A DNA stretch of 64,000 nt from Chloranthus sessilifolius. Its lineage: Eukaryota; Streptophyta; Magnoliopsida; Chloranthales; Chloranthaceae. The stretch covers positions 90,122,765-90,186,764 of the forward strand of contig CM037588.1 in assembly GCA_021018995.1 (NCBI GenBank), read 5' to 3'. Position 1 is the stretch's first letter. Each line of letters begins with the position of its first letter. Positions 11,621 to 23,266 of this stretch are shown here, in pieces. The notes beneath the pieces are model-generated. The model ran no database searches, had not been told where the DNA came from, and was given only the letters and a program-made list of their open reading frames with translations. The position numbers and the translations under genes were made by a program.

Positions 11621-13209
11621 AATAGATCCATCATAAATTACCCAAATGATTATGTGTGCAATCACTTGAGTTGCGGTGATTTATGAAAATAAAATCAAAT
11701 ATCTTTATATGATTTCAAAAATCTCTACAATCTCATAACATATCATAATGAAACTGGAAGACTATATAGTACCAGGAATTGTATATGATGCATCAATTTC
11801 TTATCTATCTCGTCAACTTAACTTACATGGCATATCTTAAATCTTATCAGAGCTCCTTAGGTCTACACAACGTACTTCACATCTCACAAAAATTACGTGA
11901 ACGACCTGTGCCAGGGCCGCTGCTCTAGCCTACCATACGAAGTCTACGTGTAGATCACTACCTAACCTCCTTATCGTATCATATACCATCATCCAGCACG
12001 ATAGGGTTGCATGCATCGGTGCCCCCATATATTCATGACAACGCCATATCGTAATGTCCTTAAGACCCGTCTTGGTTACAGATGTTGTACCCTTATGGTG
12101 GCATGTAAGGTATGACATGTGTAGAATTTAATTCATATCCAACTGACCTTCACAGTGATTTTATCATATTTGTATCTTATTGTATCTTATATACTCTTCC
12201 TTATCAGCTACATACTATTTAAATTAAAATGAGCCACAATGTATTAGGCTTCAGTAAATCACGCTTTCCAAGAGACGGGTTCCATAATAACTTGGATGTA
12301 TTCCGTGTGACAACTCATACTCTCCTAGAGGTGTTGCATCCATACATGGATGACTATATTTCAAGTTTCACGTGATCGTGAAAAGAACCCCACCAAGACG
12401 AAGGCTTAAAGTATAGGGTCGTATCTTATTTCTATATCCTAATATCTACATGACCTAGTGTATTCCTACAATGATGAACGTGAAGCGCTCTAATAAACAT
12501 ACTCAATTAAATAAGTATCTTATATATCCGAAGGAGATATCTTGATAATTGACATTTATGAAAGATAAAGGACATAAAAGAATACCATCTATCTAAATTT
12601 ATAGTCAAGAGGAAATATAGTAGTTCTACCATAAGCATAACATATGAAATTTGAATTTATGAATACAAGCTACGATACGAAACAAAAAATATAGTATACT
12701 ATGAAAATTGATATGTAAGGCAGTTAAATACAACATTGGAAGTATAAGCGACAACATTATGAAAATTGTTATTGAACTTATTTTGGTATTCGATCCATTA
12801 ACTTAGGCACTCATGATTTTCAAGGTGAAAAACGAGTATTTATATTCAAATATTGTAATTCTATGATTGAGTTCAACTAGTCTTTCTTGGATGTAGTCAT
12901 ATCTATATAACTTGTGAACGAATCGGTTATGCGATCAGACTTGTTTCAAACTCTAAAGAGACACAAATATCCTTACAAGGATTGTAGGAGTCTTAAAAGA
13001 TGTAACAAATATTTCCATTGTGTCGGATGGGTCAAAAAACTATAAGATTGAGTCGTGAATTGTCTAAATCGAACATTTTATCTTATTGACAAGTCTGATG
13101 GCTGTAGGAACGATAACCAATTATCCGTCGGACTGGTAAGACCCATACAAAGGTCCTAGTTCGGTCAAACTCCCATCAGGTAAGAAGAATGAACAGTTTG
13201 GGAGCTGTC

Positions 13210-13432
13210 AGTCTTGACCGGTCGAAGTTGAATCTCGACCTGTAAAGATTCCAGAAGAAAACCGAAACACAGGCAATCTCGACCTGTTGAAATTTCTGAA
13301 AAAAAAATAGAAATTAGAAATAAACAGAACTCAAATGGTCCAATATGAATCTCGATTGGTCGAGTTTCCTGAAGGAATAGACGTATAATTAATCTCGATC
13401 GGTCGAGTTATTATGTCAACCTGTCGAGATTT
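13210..13432. repeat. GACCGGTC-type palindromes in E LTR
   Basis: At least six diverged copies of a motif around CTCGACCGGTCGAGATT (for example near 13215, 13235, 13280, 13352, 13395 and 13418), spaced irregularly by 20-70 bp. The motif core is the same as in element B's LTR, although B is of another clade. Confidence 0.7.
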
Positions 13433-13433
13433 C

Positions 13434-14300
13434 TTAAGAAAGCAAAAGAGAGTTAATGTCTGTGTTAGAGGGTAAGGTGACTATTGGTACAGTGCTAAGC
13501 TCATTCTTCAACTCTTTGAAGCTTCCTTCACACTTGTAAGACCATAGAAACTTCGTATTCTTCTTTGTGAGGCTTGTGAGTGGCAGAGTAAGTCGAGAGA
13601 TTCCTTCAATGAAGCATCGATAGTAACAGCGAGTCCGAGGAAACTTCTTATTTCGGTAACACTTTTTGGTGCCTGCCAATTAATTACCGCCTCAATCTTA
13701 GAAGGGTCAACAGTAACCCCTTCTGCAAATATCACTTTTTGGTGCCTTCTCGAAGTGCCTGAAGTGTGAGATGAAGGTATTCTTCATGTTCTTCCTCTGA
13801 TCGCGTGTAGATGAGGATGTCATCTACGAATATGATTGTGAATTCCCCAAGATACCGCCTGAACACCTGATTCATCAGTTCCATGAATATAGCTGAGGCA
13901 TTTGTTAGTCTGAAGGACAAGACTATGAATTTGAACAACCCATTCTTGCAAGCGAAAGTTGTCTTTGGAATATTTTCTTCTCTCACTTTTAGATGGTGAG
14001 AACCCGTTCTAAGATCAATCTGAGAAAAGCATTTGGAACCCTGGAGCTGATCAAAGCAATCATCGATACGTGGAAGGGGGTATCGATTCCTGATGATTAT
14101 GTTATTCAACTAACAGTAATCGATTCATAAGCTCATCGAACCATCTTTCTTCTTTACGAAGAGCATTGGGGCTCTCTGAGGTGACTGACTGCGTCTGATA
14201 AATTTTTTATCTGAAGGCTCCTTGAGTTATATCTCTAATTCTTTTAATTCCGTAGGGCCCATCCTGTAGGGTGCCTTGGTAATTGGTGCGATCCCTAGAA
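13434..14300 (-). pseudogene. Element E reverse transcriptase with start of RNase H
   Basis: Minus-strand pieces in order: RT N-terminal part (about 14110-14300, with KKKDGSM), then 13732-14109 with RNRYPLPRID, SQIDLRTGSHHL and the catalytic FVDDILIY, then 13434-13735 with TVDPSKIEAV and SFLGLA plus the RT/RNase H connection. About 30 residues of the thumb are lost between the FVDD block and TVDPSKI. The frame shifts near 13735 and 13680 and ends in a stop as RNase H begins. Chromovirus-type RT; non-functional. Confidence 0.82.
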
Positions 14301-14894
14301 TCACATCGACATTTTGAATTTGATTTCTCGGTCGGGTGGTACTTTGGGTAAGTCCTCAGGGAATACATCGACGAAATCTCTAACAACTAGAATTGTTGTA
14401 GGATCGACCATCTTATCCTGTTCCTTATCTAATGCTGCCAATAAAGGTACGCCCTTCCATTTGATTCCCTGAAATCTGAATGGAGGGACTCCAAGTGGTT
14501 GGAAGGTGACCACTTTAGAGAAAAAATCAACAGTGGCATGATATGTGGCTAGCCAGTCCATCCCTAATATGATTTCAAAGTCATGGAAATCCAACATGAT
14601 GAAATCTACCGAAAGATCATGACCCTTGATGTTTATGATAGTATTTCGACATATAAGGGTAGCCATCATCTTGCTTCCAGACGGTGTTCAAATTACTAAT
14701 TTATTCTCTACGAGTGAAGGTGTTGTTCGTAATTCTGACACAAATCCTAGGGTGATAAAAGAGTGTGTGGAACTCGAATCTATGAGTGTGAGAGCTAGGT
14801 TTTTGTTAGCGCTCTTCGGTTGGATGACAAATAAATTACTTGCTTGTATGGTATAAAATTTAGAATATTTTTTATTTGATGGTGATTTATGCAA
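14301..14894 (-). pseudogene. Element E protease
   Basis: Frame 14688-14894 carries LIDSSSTHSFI where chromoviruses have D-S/P-G-x-T-H-S-F, so the catalytic glycine of the DSG/DPG triad is replaced by serine. Frame 14301-14669 continues with the flap-side motif ILGMDWLATYHA and the linker DVFPEDLPKVPPDRE that leads into RT. A frameshift near 14680 separates the two parts. Confidence 0.8.
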
Positions 14895-15036
14895 CTATAA
14901 ATTTCATAAGCGATGTTAATAATAACAATTGAAATAGTAACTTTTACTAAATAGTCATACCTTGAACCACTTCTTTGATAGCCAGGGTGTCCTGCTGCGA
15001 TATTATTAATAACCATCCTTGGTTTGAAGCTCTCGC

Positions 15037-15249
15037 CTGTAGGCCTTGAGGTTTTTCTTGGCAGTCCTTAGAAGTATGTACTTCCTTCTCACAGTTATAG
15101 CATTTCCTGGTGTCTTGCATGCACACACAAGGTCGATGTCGCTCATTGCATTTAAGGAATGACTCAAAGAGTACATAACCCCCTTGTGGTTGCTATGTTG
15201 GTGGCATCAGATTCCTCGATTGGAAAGTAGGGACCGATCGAATTTGTTA
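15037..15249 (-). pseudogene. Element E gag zinc knuckle
   Basis: The minus strand at 15061-15102 reads C-Y-N-C-E-K-E-V-H-T-S-K-D-C, a complete CX2CX4HX4C nucleocapsid knuckle that would bind RNA. Upstream sequence is basic. The gag frame is broken at 15250 by element B and resumes at 24808. Confidence 0.78.
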
Positions 15250-15254
15250 GGGTG

Positions 15255-16482
15255 TTTTCATTTATAATTTGAAACCGTGCAAGTGCACAACAAGTCTGAA
15301 TGTACTAGGGTGAATACAAGGGCGTCGAACCACAGAGACTTGTTGTTTACCTTATAACTACCATCTTAATCGAAAAGAATTTTTAAAGAAAGTTTTCTAA
15401 TTTAAGGAACTAAAAAGCAAATAAAACAAATTTGAAAAAGTTATAAAAAGGCAGCCTTGGATCTCTCTTGGATCATAGACTCCTAAATAATCTAACTCCT
15501 ATTCCTATCCTATTCGGAATTCCGGGAACTATCCAACTCTTTGCTACAAGCTAAAGCAAGGTATAAGAATTAGATCCTATTCATAGTCACGGACCCGTCC
15601 GGACGATATGATCCATCTAACCACTAGTGACCTAAACAGTAAGCATCATTACACGTAACCACTGAAACTAGGCCACAAGCACTAATCTGAGGGTGTCTAT
15701 CCTATTAGATCTAATCCTAATCCCTACAAGGTCATTAACATCAAATAAAGCAAAAATAAAATGCTATTGGCACGTCCACGGTAATAACCACAGACCTCAA
15801 ACATGCAATCGTATTATATGAAATTCGAAATAGAAAAAGAACATAAATTATATTAAATACTCATATGTGATTTACAGAGGATCCCAGCCTTGGAGAGGTT
15901 AGCCACGTATCACTAGAATGATCTTCATATTTTCTGATTCAATCATCTATTGATGGTTATAAATTACAATTTCACAAATCTCCAAAACTAGAAAACAAAA
16001 CCTAAACTAAACCTTGGAAGAGTCACGACTGAAGAACTCTCTCCAAAGGACTCCCTGTCAAAAAAACTCCCCTAATTCTAAACCTAGGGTCTTTATTTAT
16101 AGAGCATAAGGCCTTAGAACAAGTTTAAACATGATAGGTAATCTCCTAGAATCCCAAAAATCATGTTGAAGAATATTGCTTGAATTAAAACACTTGCCCG
16201 CCAAAGATCACAGGCTGTAAAGCCTAAATTTTTGTAGCAAAACCTTGTTTCAACCGGTCGAGAATGAATCTCGACCGGTCTTACTGTCAATTTACTCTCA
16301 GGTTCGCAATCCTCTCTGTCTTTGGATTTTGACTAGTTGAAACTGACTTTCGACCGGTCCAGCTTCTTCCTTGCAGAATGCTTCTTCTGACTCGACTGAT
16401 CGAAATGTGCTTCGACCTATCCAAATTATATAAATAAGAGATATACAATCTCTGTCTGGTCTCGACCAGTCGAAATCACTTT
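15255..16482 (-). repeat. Element B 3' LTR, distal part
   Basis: Matches 23267-24410 of the 5' LTR. The LTR is interrupted at 16483 by solo LTR I and resumes at about 18969. It carries TCGACCGGTCGA-type palindromes and a TATA box. Confidence 0.9.
16093..16101 (-). promoter_or_regulatory. Putative TATA box in B 3' LTR
   Basis: Minus-strand TATAAATAA, also present at the matching place in the 5' LTR (24055-24063). Conserved position in both LTRs supports a promoter role. Confidence 0.6.
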
Positions 16483-16685
16483 TGTAACGACCTGAAATTT
16501 CCAACCCGAAAATACATGAAAATTTCGGATCGCTAGATCACAATTCATAATCTAATTACAGAAATTCTTTGGTATCAATTAGTGTACAAGCTATCAAAAA
16601 TAAATTGTATGTAAAAATATACCTAACCAAATTAATCTCCATTAATGTCCATATCGAAAGAAAAAATTTAAAAGTAAAACCACCG

Positions 16686-16703
16686 GTGACGGCCGTTCGT
16701 CAC
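16686..16703 (-). promoter_or_regulatory. Hairpin II of LTR module in I
   Basis: GTGACG - 6 nt - CGTCAC, preceded by ACCACCG and followed by AAACAGTG on the plus strand. Homologous to the hairpins in C, F and G, with a C-G pair where C and G have T-A and F has A-T. Confidence 0.65.
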
Positions 16704-16795
16704 ACAAACAGTGACACTTAATATCTCAAAACAATAATAATAGACCCAAAAGTTCTTAAAAAAAAACTATACCAAGTCTATATACTCAAAAGTAT

Positions 16796-16905
16796 CTAAA
16801 GATAAAACTCCTCAGGTGGAAGATCTGCTTCTTCTTCCGGTACAAAGTTGGGATTTTCTGAATCGGGATCTGGAACCACTTCTGTACCTGTGACACATAG
16901 TGTCG
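16796..16905 (-). other. Acidic reading frame in solo LTR I
   Basis: Minus-strand frame with VTGTEVVPDPDSEN, then NFVPEEEADLPPEEFYL and a stop at 16796. It has the same layout as the frames in C (DPDYVPEEE...PPEEFF) and G. No start codon is visible and expression is unproven. Confidence 0.5.
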
Positions 16906-16908
16906 GGG

Positions 16909-16929
16909 TGAGCTAACCATCTAAGCTTA
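16909..16929 (-). promoter_or_regulatory. Stem I of LTR module in I
   Basis: TGAGCT - 9 nt - AGCTTA on the plus strand, one mismatch from the perfect stem in C and G. It lies in a 40-bp block conserved across the chromovirus LTRs of this window. Confidence 0.6.
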
Positions 16930-18968
16930 GTAGAAAAAGTTCAAGGCCAAAATTACATCTTATCCGATCAGTGCATAGTTCGATGATAGATTCAAACGCA
17001 ATTTAAATGACAAAATAGAATTCGGAAAGTATCATGGGTTCAAAAGCACATATACTGAGTTCTAGTTTCATATGATATTCGATAGCATCGACGCTTAAGT
17101 TTTATGTTTTATTAAATCGTTTTATTATCAAATTTCAGGTGTAGTCTTCTTAATTTATGATGACTAAAAAAATATAACTTAAATATCACTAGCACAAAAA
17201 TATAGCACTAGAGTCTCTAATTTCCGATGGGAATCCCCTCCTAACTATCGTCGTTCAATGAACAATTTTTTAAGTGCTCAAGCCCCTATGTTGTGAGGGA
17301 TGCTTGTGCGGTTCAATGGGCCGTCGAAACAGTTCAAAAGTGCCGAAGCACAGGATTCGGTTCAAATTAATCTCTTTAAATCACATGTAGAGTTCTAATA
17401 CATAGGTTCAATGATTCATAAAATAATTATCATTCTAATCCAGATTCAAATTCAAAGGGCTCGATGTTCAAAGGTTTAATGATTATAATTCATGCAAGTT
17501 ATATATCAGTCAAAAGGATTCCAAATATTCCGTTGCAATGCAAAAGATATAATATTAAAAAATTCAATAATTAATGCACGTTATTTTCACTAATTCTAAT
17601 GTTTAGATACCATACTATTCAAACAGTTCAGATTTAATTCTAATAATTATGGATCTAGTTCGAATATATCATTAAAGCCTATGATTTAAAGTCTAAAACA
17701 TAATTTTGCATTAAAATTCCCCTACCTCAGGTCCTAATGTCGCAAGGAGAATCGAGACAAATATGTGTGATTTATTGATGATTGTAGCAAGGTGAGTCGT
17801 TCTAAAATTCCACGAATTATGCGTTCGATTTCTTCTTCTCGTCGTCGTTCTAAATAAAAGAGATAAGGAGAGATGATAGAGAGATTTCGGGTGAGGGACG
17901 GTTGCTTGGGCTGCTCGGATCGTAGAAGGTAAGAGGGAGACGTTTGAGGAAGAAAGAGTTAAATAAGAAATTGGGTTGCTGGTCTAGAGAGAGAAAGATT
18001 AGACATTTTTGAATTTATTTTGGTTTAGCCGTATTAAGAGACAAGAGGTATGTAGAGAATTGGAAAGTCAAGAAGCATAAAAATAGCAAGAGCTTTATAT
18101 TATATTATTTAATTTAATAATAAAGAAGGGGAAGGAGAGTGGGGAAGTCGGCTACATAAAAAGAAGAGTCCAAAAGGGGACTTGAGATTTGCTTGGTTTG
18201 AGCAGATTTTATTATTATTCTAGAGAAAGAGAGTGAAAGAAAGTTAAAGTTAGAGAGAGAAAGAGAAAAAGTGAAAGAGACGTGTGAAAGTAATTAGCTT
18301 GGTGGAGGTTCACAAAAGACAAAAAAAAAAGAAACCATAAAGGCATTATTATATAGAGAGAGAGAGAGTTAGACTTAGAGTGAAGGCCTTTAATGTGGGG
18401 AGTCAACATTAATAAAGTAAACTAAAAAGTAACATTATAATAATAATAATATAAAGGCAACACTAATCATCAAAAAGGCAATACACTAATAAACGTAGGC
18501 AACCTAACTTGGGATTCGGGTGCCATCTTTGGTACCCGAATCCAATTCAATTTTTTTTTTTTTTTTAATTTCTTGTTTTGTATGGTCTAGGTGATAATAG
18601 GGTGTGGAGCACCCACATGAAGTTTGGTGCTCCACCCTATCTAACACCATACTTTTGGAAGTTGGGTATTACAACGGATCAGTGCAATTGGGATGGGTGC
18701 CAAAACCAATCTATCCCGGTACCCATATCTAATACCACACATGCATATTGTTTCTTGTTTATTTAATTATTATTTATTTATTACTATTATTTTTTTTTTC
18801 TTTTGAATTTGGGTTATGGCCATATTTGGGTGCATTCGCCCAATTTAAATATGTGGGCTAGAGACCACGCCACAAATGTCAAAAGTTTGACCAAAGTTAA
18901 TTGGTCAAAATAATTGTATTATCATCAACGATCAACGAGTCAATGTTAGCGAAATCAGTATTATTACA

Positions 18969-19369
18969 AATTTTGACCAGTCCAATTCTATTTTATGGAG
19001 CTTTAAGGGACTCGACCGATCGAAATTGACATTTCGATTGGCCGAAACTTGCAGTTTCTTTTTATCTTGATCTTTTCTTTCTTTCTCTGTACTGCGCGAT
19101 TTTGACCGGTCCAAAGTGGATCTCGACTAGTCAAAATTGTATGTTTTGGGACATCTTTACTCTATATCAAATTGTTCTCTACCATGGTTTTGGGCCTTCT
19201 TGTACTTTGCTCTTTTAACCTCTTTTGCGTACTTTCGGCCTTCAAACCTATTGTGACACATCTCATACTAACGACAAGCATTAGTAGTCAATTGAGGGTT
19301 AGCAAGGCATAGATTTGGGCATAAAATATGCAGTTTTGAAGGCTGATCACACTCCCAAACCTCAACTTT
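18969..19369 (-). repeat. Element B 3' LTR, proximal part
   Basis: Continues the LTR after solo LTR I and ends at GGCTGATCA (minus-strand start TGATCAGCC), matching the outer end of the 5' LTR at 24802. Confidence 0.9.
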
Positions 19370-19384
19370 GCTAGCCATCATGCA
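19370..19384 (-). other. Element B polypurine tract
   Basis: Minus-strand AGGTTTGGGAGTG directly before the LTR start TGATCA; closely related to the tract of element A. Confidence 0.8.
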
Positions 19385-21600
19385 AAGGCAAAATTTAAAA
19401 CAAAACCCAAAAGCAAAAACTTAAATTATCCTAGAAAATACAAGTTATCGTATGAAAATAAATGTCACTTTCATAGGGAGCACGGTTGCATTTAGCGTAT
19501 GCAACAAGCTTTTAAACCCCTAGGTGATCCCTAGTGGAGGAGTTGTGTCTCCTGAGGGTTTACAGTGAAGTTACCCACAAACTTTAAAAACTATTTTTGA
19601 AACCATCAGTAAATTGAGTTTTCAAAACCGGTTTTCATAACATATACACTTTCGAAAAATAAAAATCAATAATTGTTTTAACATGTGAATTTTCATTCTC
19701 AAATACCAATGTCATGCCAATCCTACTGATGTTCATTAGAATTAGTTCAATGCTCTGATCCTTAAATATTTCTTTCATTCATGCCTAGAGTGAAGTGTGT
19801 GTGCTTACCAATGCTTGATTCCTTCCATCGAGGGACTAATCCAAACAATGAATCGTCGGATCCCATGTCTCGACTCGATCCTCACCTTAGGTATACTCTT
19901 AAAATACAATCACTCCGATAAATGACTAAGTTTTCACACACATGTGAGAGAGCAATATAAAATAAATAAAAGAGTCTCACATGATAAAAGAAACACGGTG
20001 CATCAAAGAATAAAGCGAATCTCATAAAGACAGATGCTTGTATCCTGAGCATGTCATATCAAGTGCCATAGGCATCACATTCTCACTCTCCACAAGGCAT
20101 TTACCATGTCAAGATTAGATCGAGAAGGCCTGTTTAAAGGGTTGTAACGGGGCTGAGGTAAGGGTTAAGAAAGAAAGGGAAATTAGGGATCAAAATTTAT
20201 GAGAAATTGGAAAAGAGACTAATTTGATTTCTTTTTCCTAATTTTTTCACTTTTCTTTTTCTAATTTCTCAAAGCTTTTCTTTTGCTTTTTCTCAACTTC
20301 TTTTTCTTTTCTTTTTTTTCCTTATTTTCTTTTTGGAAACACCTCATAATTTTTCATTCTTTTTCTGTTTCTTTTCTCCCTTTTTCCCTGAATTATCCGC
20401 CAACCTAGTAAACCCCAACATTGATTCCCCTCCACTTACTTTCCTTTCATTCATTGTTGTCTCTCATTCCACATTTCTAAGAGATATAAGGGTAAAGCTT
20501 AAATTTTTAGAAAACGTGTAGGGGTACTATTAACGTGGCTTATAGGTGTAGGGGTACTATTAACGTGGCTTATCAAAGAACATATAAAGGCAAAATTTTC
20601 AAAGAGGCTCAAAATGGGTACTTAAAAGGTAGGTTTGTATGAGATGGGGCATTTTAAGCACAAACGAGCCAAGAATGGCCTTCAATCATTTCCTCACAAG
20701 ATGATAAGGATGCCTATTTATCTTGAGCAAAAATATAATGTGTATTAGCACAGTGATATGAAAGTGATGTCATGCAAAGTAACAAACCAAAGTGAAATGC
20801 ATGAGATTAAGCATGAAAATATGTATTCAAAGATACTCTAAGTTTGCATATTCACTCATCAAAGACGGATAGATGGATCTAAAGCTCACAGGGCTTAGTC
20901 TCCCTTAGGATTCTGAGATTCAAAGTTCAGACTAGTTCCTTGATTTCCGGACCCAATCATGGTAGTAGAGTAAAAAAAATTTCTAAGTAGAAATTTCAGA
21001 GCTATCCTTAAATGTTCACATTGAATTTTATAATCATAGACAATAGTAGTCCTAACATGGCATAATTATTCTCAAACCAGAACTCACATGCATCAACAAC
21101 TTCAGTTTGAAAACTACAAAATATAAGTGCATGATGGTTCAAAAATTGGGTTTTGAGGGTGTCAAAATAGTGGTATGGCAAGATAAAATATTGATCAGTA
21201 AAAGATGCATATATTAAAAAACAATAACTACAAAAGTTACCACAAACACCCTCAAACCTGAGTGGTGCAATGCCCTCATTGCACAAAGCAATAAACAATA
21301 AAATAGCAAGAGGGTAATTAGAAAAATACGTAGTGTCGACTGGTCGAAATGTAATTTTGATTGGTTAAAATTGGTAAAACAAATACAAGGAAGTCAGCAG
21401 GAAGCACCCTCTTGACCGATCGAAAATCCATTTCGACCAGTCGAGAACCAAAAATTCTCAACACACATTTTTTTGGTGGATCTCCACACTTAACACCTGC
21501 ACATACACAAACTCATTAAATCCTAAAAAATAAAATCCCTAAATTAATAGTATACAAGGGGCTTGGGTTGTCTCCTAAGAAGCGTTACGGATGCATCGGT
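19385..21600 (-). other. Element B 3' non-coding region; pol absent
   Basis: Where protease, RT and integrase should lie I find none of their motifs on either strand. Positions 19457-19540 resemble the inverse of 4139-4215 in element A. CT-rich runs occur at 20220-20340, and a 29-bp direct repeat (GTGTAGGGGTACTATTAACG...) sits at 20515-20572. The minus-strand frame 21008-21298 has no recognisable domain. Confidence 0.65.
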
Positions 21601-23030
21601 AGCTCGACAAGGCCAATGGGTTCTTCAAGGCACTAGTGGATCAGGGGGAGAGGAAGTCTCCCCTGCCTTTAATTGACTTTTTGGGTTATTTACTGGCTAA
21701 GATGGTAATTGGCCCTCGTCTCTCTTACTCAACGCAATAGATAGATGCCCAATCTGGGTTTCTAGCTTAGCAATCGGCTACGTGTGAGAGTGGAGTTGTT
21801 GCGTGTGTTGTTGGGACTCTTATTGCCAGCCTTGGGCTGCCTGCAACATGGCCTCCTCAAAATTGCTACTCCATCGAGATTTGTACTGTTGCTGGCCCTA
21901 AGACTGCTAAGGGGGTTGCGACATATATATTGGCCTATAAGGCTTTGCATTGTTTCAAAAGGGTAGGTTCAGATGATTCCTCCAACTAGGATTATAGGTG
22001 TTTCCGAAGTTATTATGGTCCGATCTTTGGTTGGAATTCACAGCATTAATATACTCTTGTACCAACTTGGGGTATAAAGGAGCAGCAGGACACTCAGGAA
22101 CCACATGAGCAGGGATGTGGTGAATGCCACAAGCTTCACTTATTTGAGATATGAGGTGTATTCTGTGAATTCTCAGGATTATTCCTAGTTGATGCAGTGT
22201 GTTACACCGAGTTCTCACTAAAGTTCTCGAAAAGTTCCCAAAAGAGGCATCAACCATGTGTTGCATCCTCTGCAGTCTTTGTGAGAAACATACTCCATAA
22301 GAGGCATAAATCATGTGCCAGTTTTGCTCAGTCAAGCCTTTGTAGAAGCTCTGCACTATTTGTTAGTTCGAAACCTCATGATGAGGACACTTGCGCAAAA
22401 GCTCGTTAAGCTATTCCCAACTCTCATCTAAGAACTCATCCGAATTCTGACGAAATGTAGTTATAGCTTTCCGGATCTAATTCGTCTTGCCACTTGGGAA
22501 GTACTTTGTGAGGAACTTGTTGTATGTATAACGCTTCCCAACTTGCAATTGAATCACAGGGAAAATATTTCAACCACTACTTTACCTAGTCTTTAAGAGA
22601 AAACTGAAATTGCCTCAATCCAGTGGCTTCTTTCGACAAAGTGTTTATTTTACAAATAGTGCAGACCTCTAGAAAGTCAGTGAAATGCTTATAGGGGTCT
22701 TCTTTATTAAGCCTGTGAAAGCTTGGAAGCATTTGGATAAAGTTAGGCTTAAGCTCGAAGGTCCCATTACCAGTGGCTATTGGAAAACGAATGCATTAGG
22801 GAGATACAAGAGTAGACGGTGTATAATAATCCCTTAGCGTCTTAGCCAAAGGTTGTTCCTCTCCCGCCATAGTAAAATGAATTGGGGGAAGGACGGGGAT
22901 GCTAGAATGGTCAAAACTCATGACTTGTTGAGAGGAACATGAGCACGTGTGGATACGACGGAAAGTTCTCTCAATCTCAAGGTTGAGTCGCTCTAAAGAA
23001 GAGAAGTGCGACCTCAACCTTGGCATAAAC
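21600..23030 (-). pseudogene. Element B gag (Athila/Tat type)
   Basis: Minus-strand sequence reads, across several frame changes: a start region with MAGEEQPLAKTLRDYYTPST (frame 22796-23026), then capsid motifs like LNKEDPYKHFTDFLEVCTI and WLKYFPCDSIASWEAL (about 22550-22720), then SFYKGLTEQNW and CPAAPLYPKLVQEYINAVNS (frame 21955-22356), NTYNPSWRNH, and a tail near 21700-21760 with KLETQIGHLS. This order is that of Athila/Tat Gag. Several stops and shifts make it non-functional. Confidence 0.8.
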
Positions 23031-23240
23031 TAAAAAAATAGAAAATAAAATAAAAACAACGAACCTATTCTACTGGAAATTAAAAACATGTACCATAGCC
23101 TCTCGCGGTATCCCATGACAAGCTTTGGTAGACTTGAGCCTTCGATCTCCCAATCCTATAAAACAAAAACAAAAGTAAACTAGCATTAGAAAATTTTACA
23201 GATTTTACAAATTAAGATAGAAGTTAAAAAGTAAAGTCGA

Positions 23241-23260
23241 AGCCCCCGGTAGCGACGCCA
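23241..23260 (-). other. Element B primer binding site (tRNA-Asp type)
   Basis: Minus-strand TGGCGTCGCTACCGGGGGCT, 6 nt from the LTR end, a diverged complement of the tRNA-Asp 3' end. Confidence 0.75.
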
Positions 23261-23266
23261 AAAAGT

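Larger units (their letters stand above)
11086..13433 (-). repeat. Element E 3' LTR (left copy, edge truncated)
   Basis: Starts TATCACGACCC (TG border mutated to TA) and matches the right copy from 25843 over about 1.07 kb, up to where G interrupts that copy. The right edge of this LTR is uncertain: I see no purine tract or clean TG border before RNase H sequence begins near 13433, which suggests a deletion joining LTR to pol. An acidic frame (11432-11665) and the shared GCATCC..GGATG block (12260-12380) lie inside. Confidence 0.78.
16483..18968 (-). mobile_element. Solo LTR I (2.5 kb chromovirus LTR) in B
   Basis: Starts TGTAACGACCTG, ends ATTATTACA, and is flanked by ACTTT (16478-16482) and AATTT (18969-18973), a 5-bp duplication with one mismatch. 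It splits B's 3' LTR cleanly: flanks resume the alignment to B's other LTR. No internal domain. It carries the LTR module of element C's type (stem 16909-16929, acidic frame ending 16796, hairpin 16686-16703), which orients it to the minus strand. AG and T/A-rich simple repeats occupy its right half. Confidence 0.87.
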
